A stretch of DNA of 64,000 nt from Cryptomeria japonica. Its lineage: Eukaryota > Streptophyta > Pinopsida > Cupressales > Cupressaceae. Position 1 is the stretch's first letter. Each line of letters opens with the position of its first letter. The notes beneath the pieces are model-generated. The model saw only the letters and a list, made by a program, of their open reading frames with translations. It had not been told where the DNA came from and made no database searches. The translations under genes were made by a program, and so were the position numbers. The stretch is from NCBI RefSeq assembly GCF_030272615.1, contig NC_081406.1, positions 111,819,783-111,883,782 of the forward strand. Direction: 5' to 3'. Below are positions 58,990-64,000 of this stretch, in pieces.

Positions 58990-60306
58990 ACATGTTCCAG
59001 TACAAACTCTTTGTTCTGAACCTTCACCCTCAAGAAATGATACTTGAGCTTGAAGTGCTTGGTTCTAGCATGTGAAACTGGATTCTTGGAGATGTTAATT
59101 GCACTGGTGTTGTCACAAAATATACTTATTGGTTTAGATACAGGAACTTTGAAGCCATTTAATACATGCTTCATCCAAATTGTCTGGGTGTAGTTCATAA
59201 ATGCTGCAACCTACTCCGCTTCTGATGTAGACTGAGAGATACAACTCTGCTTCTTATTCATCCATGAGACTAGTCTACCACCAAGAAATAATGCACCACC
59301 GGTCATCCACATTACCAGCCTAGCCAGCATCTGTAAACACTTTAAGGTTGAAATCATTACTGTATGGATACCATAATCCATAGTCAATAGTTCCCTTCAA
59401 ATATCTAAGAATCTGCTTGACTGCTACCATGTGGGATTCTCTTAGGCTTTTCTGGAACCGTGCAATAATGCCCATTGCATGTGCAATGTCCGGTCTGCTA
59501 TGTACTACATAGTGTAATTTACCAATCATTGATCGGTATTCTTTCTCATTTACCAACATTGAGTCATCCTCTTTTGATAATTTACAACCGGTTGCCATTA
59601 GTGTACCAACCGGTTTACTATCTTCCATGCCAAAGGTCTTCAACACCCCTTTGACATACTTGGACTGAGTGATAAAGATTCCATCTTTCATTTATTGAAT
59701 CTGTAGTCCAATGAATAACTTAATCTCCCCTATAAGTGACATCTCAAATTCCTTTTTCATCTCATCTGCAAAATCATGACTCATCTTGTCATCTCCTCCA
59801 AAAATTATGTCATCAACAAATACCTCATAGATTAGAATCTAATCTCGTTCTAACTTCAGATAGATATTGCTATCTTCATTTGTTCTATCAAATCCAATCT
59901 TCACAAGATGGGAGTGCAAGCATTCATACCATGCTCTAGGTGCCTGCTTTAGTCCGTACAAGGCTTTATGTAGCCTACACACCATGTCACTATCTTCTGA
60001 TAGGGCAAACCCATCTGGTTGCTCTATATACACCTCCTCTTCTAGTATTCCATTCAGGAATACAGATTTTACATCCATTTGATATACTTTGAATCCCTTG
60101 AAGGCTGCATATGCAAGAAGCATACGAACTCTTTCCAATCTAGCTACTGGAGAAAAGGTTTCTCCATAGTCTTCTCCTTCTTCTTGAGCATATCCTTTGC
60201 ACACCAGTCTGGCTTTATTTCTTACCACTGTGCCATCTTCATTCAGCTTATTTTTGAAAACCCATTTGGTGCCTATGACATTTTTATGCTCAGGTCTGGG
60301 TACCAA
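58990..60306 (-). pseudogene. Cop-K reverse transcriptase and RNase H
   Basis: RT: WSLVP-type start [50 protein letters not shown] and [12 protein letters not shown] (about 59797-59835). RNase H: SMIGKLHYVVHSRPDIAH, a broken FTDAG*AGN motif where DANW is expected, and FCDNTSAINISKNP (58923-59198). Stops include the codon after LERD (about 59839) and one in LQIQ*MKDG (about 59694). Confidence 0.92.
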
Positions 60307-61560
60307 AGACCATGTACCATTCTTTTCTATCTAGTCAAGTTCCTCTTCCATTGACTTGATCCAGTCCTAATCTTTATGTGCCTCTTTGAATGTTTTAGGC
60401 TCAAATTCAGAGATCATGCAAGATTTTTCTCTGACCTTTCTTCGTGTAAGAATTCATGCATCCTTGTCTCCTATGATCTACTTTGGATCATGATTCAGTT
60501 TTACATACCTAGGAATGATCTTAGTTGTTTCCTCTCACTTTTCTTCTTCATCCTCATCTTCATCAGCATCAGCATCTACCGATGTAGGAGCACTACTAAT
60601 GGTGCTAGGCTATTTTGCAACCAGTTCCCAGAAGGTTACTACCAGTTCATCTTCTACTTGCTCACTGTCAGTTTCCTTAGGTTTCTCATAGGTTTCATCA
60701 ACTCTAACATTGATGCTTTCAACAATTCTCTGAGTCCTATTGTTGAAACATTTGAGAGCTTTACTCTTTGTGGAATACCCTAGGAATATTCCCTCATCAA
60801 ATTTTGCATCAAACTTGCTCTAATGTTCACTCCTCTTGATATAACATTTGCTACCAAACACTCTAAAGTAGCTTGCCACTGGTGTCTTACCAATCTAATA
60901 CTCATAAGGAGTTGTATCCTTACCTTTCTTGATGAGTACCCAGTTCATAGTGTAGACTGCAGTGCTCACCGCTTCTCTCCAAAAAGTGTGAGAAACTTTT
61001 CCCTGGATCAGCATAGTTCTGGCTACTTCAACTACAGTCTAGTTGTTTCTCTCTACTAGGCCATTCTGCTATGGATTCTGAGGGTCAGACAGTTGCCTCT
61101 TGATTTCATTCTCTTCACAGTACTTGTTGAATTCACTGGAAGTGAATTCTCCTCCTTGATCAGTTCTTAGGCACTTAATCCTCTTATCACTTTCTTTTTC
61201 AACCAGTGCTCTAAAGGCTTTGAACATTCCAAAGGCTTCAGACTTGTCCTTCAAGAATGTGACCCACATCATTCTTGAGCAATCATCAGTAAGAATCATA
61301 AAATACCTATCTCCCTACACACTCCTACTTTTCATAGGACCACACAAATCAGTATGCACAAGATCAAGTAAATTGTCTGCAGTGAAAGATTTACCTTTGA
61401 AGGTTGAGGAAGACATTTTCCCCAGTTGACACTCTCTACACAAAGGATTCTCTTGTTTGCTCAGCATAGGCAATCCTCTAACTGCCTTGAGCTTACTGGC
61501 CTTCACAATATTATCTAAGTTTACATCGCAGAGTCTCCTTTGCCATATCTAGCTATCATC
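60307..61560 (-). pseudogene. Cop-K integrase and linker
   Basis: The core has VHTDLCGP (61315-61506), LRTDQGGEF (61069-61299) and NGLVERNN. The zinc-binding part reads IWQRRLCDVN ... CRECQLGK, so both histidines of the HHCC site are lost. Stops occur at several tryptophan or glutamine positions (for example SRSV*GDRY, PQNP*QNG). The linker 60376-60783 has an acidic DADADEDEDEEE run. Confidence 0.9.
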
Positions 61561-62957
61561 AAACTTAGCCATTACACATGTACTAATATTTGCATTTAGC
61601 TAAAATAGGTTACCTTTGGTCTACATACCGGTGGTCGTCAGCTCACCACTCTTACCTTTTATTTTACACACTCCATCTCTGAATTCCAGAGTGAGTCCAT
61701 TATCATTCAGTTGGGCAACACTCAAAAGGTTGTGTCTGAGACCTTCTACCCAGTACACATTGTCAGCACTGCTTTTTCCATTCAGAGAGGTGGACCCTCT
61801 ACCTTTTACCATACATGGTGCATCATTACCAAAATGAACCACACCACCATCATACTCTTCCAGAGATAGAAAATTACTCCGATCACCAATCATATGGTAA
61901 GAACAGCCATTGTCAATGATCCACTCATTGGAATTATCAAAGCGGGAGACAAGAGCCTTCTTATCTGACGCATCTTCCTTAACTGCTACAAACACAATGG
62001 CTTCACTTTCTTCATCTTCTGATTCCTCATCAGTGACACCTTCATCAACTGCTACAAAACAATTTCTTATGTTTCCTCCTTTGAACTTCTTGAACTTCTC
62101 TGGTTTGTCCTTGTTATCACCATTAGGATAGTTTACAGCAATTTGTCCTATCCTATTGCAAGAAAAGCATTTCAAAGGGAGCTTACCTCTGTATTTACCA
62201 GTTCCCTTAGGAAGTCTCTTGGAAAGAAGAGCTTCAAATTCCATCAGGATCTCCTCATCATCCATTTCTTTGCTTTGTCTTGGTTCACCACTAGTACTAT
62301 CTTCTTTGCCCTTTTTAGATGGTGTAGCAGATGCTCTAAAGGCTGATTCAGTCTTTTGAATACTACCATCATAATTATTTAGCTCATAAGTTTTCAACTT
62401 AGCAATGGTGGAGTCTAGGGATAGTTTTGTCTTGTCTATAGACCTCAACTCCTGAATAGTAGCAACCCTTATTGCATAAACCGGTAATAAGGATCTCAAG
62501 ACTTTGCTAACAATAGTGGAATCATCTATTATACCACCTGCACTCTTGATGTCTCCAACAATAGTTTTGATTCTTATTCCATATTGTTGAATGGTCTCTC
62601 CTTAACCATCTACATGTCTTCAAACTTTCCCCTAAGGCTCTCTTCCTTAGCTTGTTTCACATGCTCATCACTGCCATAGATATTCTCAAGAGCATCTCAT
62701 AGTTCTTTGGGATTATCTTTATCCTAAACATCAATAAACTCAATGTCAGATAGACTATTGATTAGGGCTTCCATGACTTTCCCATTCTCCTGAATCTCAC
62801 TCTTTTGATCATCGGTGAGAGTACCAGTAGGGATAACATAAGCATTCTCAACATAGCTCCAGTGTTGAGTACCCATGCTTTTGATGTATATCTTCATTCA
62901 ATCCTTCCATATTTTAAAGTTGTCTTTGTTGAACTTTGGACCTTCCCTCTTCATCAT
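61561..62957 (-). pseudogene. Cop-K Gag, zinc knuckle and protease
   Basis: The start is the ATG at 62957 (MMKREGPKFNKDNFKIWKD), about 55 bp after the primer site. The N-terminal part has at least five stops, beginning with a TGA just after KIWKD. The 292-codon open segment 61621-62499 has FEALLSKRLPKGTGKYRGK, a zinc knuckle CFSCNRIGQIAVNY in which His and the last Cys are lost, and protease WIIDNGCSYHMIGD with D-S-G changed to D-N-G. Pre-integrase motifs VYWVEGLRHNLLSVAQLNDN follow. Confidence 0.9.
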
Positions 62958-63012
62958 TAGAGTAGGATCTTTTCCTCAAGCGGTTAAGCTTACAACACAG
63001 AGGACCTGGAAG

Positions 63013-63028
63013 ATGCTCTGATACCAAT
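63013..63028 (-). other. Primer binding site of Cop-K
   Basis: The minus strand reads AATTGGTATCAGAGC, an exact match to the initiator-Met-tRNA type. Confidence 0.9.
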
Positions 63029-63686
63029 TGATGAATAAATGATAAACAATTAGTACCAAACTAGTACTAAGAGGGGGGGTGAATCTGTACAGGCAAAAAC
63101 ACGTTTCCTAAACCAGTTTGACTGCAAACACTACACTTTGACTGGCAAGCACTAACACCGGTCTAAACCAGATTACTACTGATAAAACATAGTGAGAATG
63201 TGAAAGACATAAACCGGTAAACCTTAGCTTTCCATACAATCTAATACCTCATTTCCACTTCACCCTTATGCATAAATAGGTAATCTATCATCAAAATATA
63301 ATGACTACTAGTTCAACATATTTTACCAATTTGACATTAAACACTAAACCATCACAGGAAAGGCATCACACATGACACACTGATTTTTCACGTGGAAACC
63401 CAACTAGGAAAAAACACGGTGGGGATGAATACCCACAAGCTATTCTTGAACTCTTTTGAAGTCCGCTCTGTTAGGAGCCTAGTCCGGTTAGAGACTTTTA
63501 CAATAGGTTCTACTAGGAACCGACCCTGCTAGGGATCACTTGGTTAAGGGATGGCTAAATACCCGGTTAAAGGTTAGAACCATGTTAAAGGCTACCTCAC
63601 AAGAGGATTTGAAAAACACATTGAATTGAGTCACCCTGTTAAAGGATTTACACAAAAGCATGTTAAAGCTACCCGGTTAAGGGATT
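63029..63686 (-). repeat. Cop-K 5' LTR, first 658 bp
   Basis: It begins TGATGAATAAATGATA and follows the 3' LTR closely up to acccggttaagggatt, where element L is inserted. Confidence 0.9.
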
Positions 63687-64000
63687 TGTAGCGTCGTAAA
63701 TTGTACGCACTCGCTAGGGTGGTACAATTTCACACCTAGTTTAGCACCCACCTTAGTGCATTTTACATTTTGCTTTGCATTTCTCCTTTAGCACTTAATT
63801 AATCAAATTAATTAGGTCTAAGGTCCTATTTCATCGTCCTTTACATCATAAGGTTGGGCCCTTTCATTAAAGTGTGCCCTTTTCATTTTATTCCTCCAAT
63901 ACATCACTCAATCAAAAACCCTAATTAAGTCCTATTTCAAACTTGGGGGCGGTTTCGGGGGTCAAAACATCTTGAAATCACCTGTAACTTCAGGATTCTC
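63687..64000 (+). mobile_element. Element L: start of another LTR insertion in the Cop-K 5' LTR
   Basis: Sequence unlike the Cop-K LTR starts TGTAGCGTCGTAAATTG at 63687, preceded by GGATT (63682-63686), which would be the target duplication. It reads like a gypsy LTR start in plus orientation, with an AT-rich taattaatc stretch near 63798. The remainder is outside the window, so orientation and type are tentative. Confidence 0.55.

Larger units (their letters stand above)
56060..63686 (-). mobile_element. Cop-K: copia element of the Cop-J family nested in Cop-J
   Basis: It starts TGATGAATAAATGATG after the flank TAATC (56055-56059). The 3' LTR, full gag-pol on the minus strand, primer site and 660 bp of the 5' LTR are present. 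The 5' LTR is interrupted at 63687 by element L and continues outside the window, so the second target-duplication copy cannot be seen. Solo M interrupts its RNase H region. Confidence 0.92.

Overview
The window is plant nuclear DNA made almost wholly of LTR retrotransposons inserted into one another. I recognise no host gene, tRNA, rRNA or CRISPR array. Long LTRs (about 0.8-3.7 kb), initiator-Met-tRNA primer sites, mixed Ty1/copia and Ty3/gypsy proteins and heavy decay suggest a very large plant genome. A gymnosperm (conifer-like) is my best guess, but no host gene confirms it. Element labels below are mine.

Left block (1-7.5 kb): a decayed copia relic (Cop-0) is interrupted by a minus-strand gypsy-like element (Gyp-X, ends at 1631) and by a 3,683-bp probable solo LTR (1952-5634, TSD GAGAT). 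Central stack (7473-30370): copia Cop-A (+, TSD GAACC) holds same-family Cop-B (-, TSD GAGTA) at its polypurine tract. Cop-B holds Cop-C (-, TSD GTAAC) in its RT region. The Cop-A 3' LTR holds solo LTR D (TSD TTATG). After removing inserts, Cop-A is about 6.76 kb and Cop-B about 6.66 kb, as expected for one family.

Middle (30.4-41.5 kb): a long anonymous noncoding stretch leads to a gypsy-type LTR (34919-36000) that has a polypurine tract on its left and a primer-site-like sequence on its right. Next come a minus LTR (G), the 3' part of a plus-strand element (H) with a decayed coiled-coil ORF, and a gypsy protease relic (O).

Right block (41.5-64 kb): gypsy element N (gag-protease only) is split by copia Cop-J. 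Cop-J holds element I (46437-53136) and same-family Cop-K; Cop-K holds solo LTR M and another element (L) that runs off the end. Element I is the most unusual object: a 6.7-kb LTR element with matched 881-bp LTRs, primer site and polypurine tract but no pol. It carries a Gag-like ORF with a coiled coil and four zinc knuckles, plus a second ORF of about 1,070 codons of unknown function.

None of the coding regions is intact. Many in-frame stops are consistent with C-to-T change, as expected for long-methylated transposons. All elements bounded on both sides have 5-bp target duplications, so the order of insertion can be read directly.
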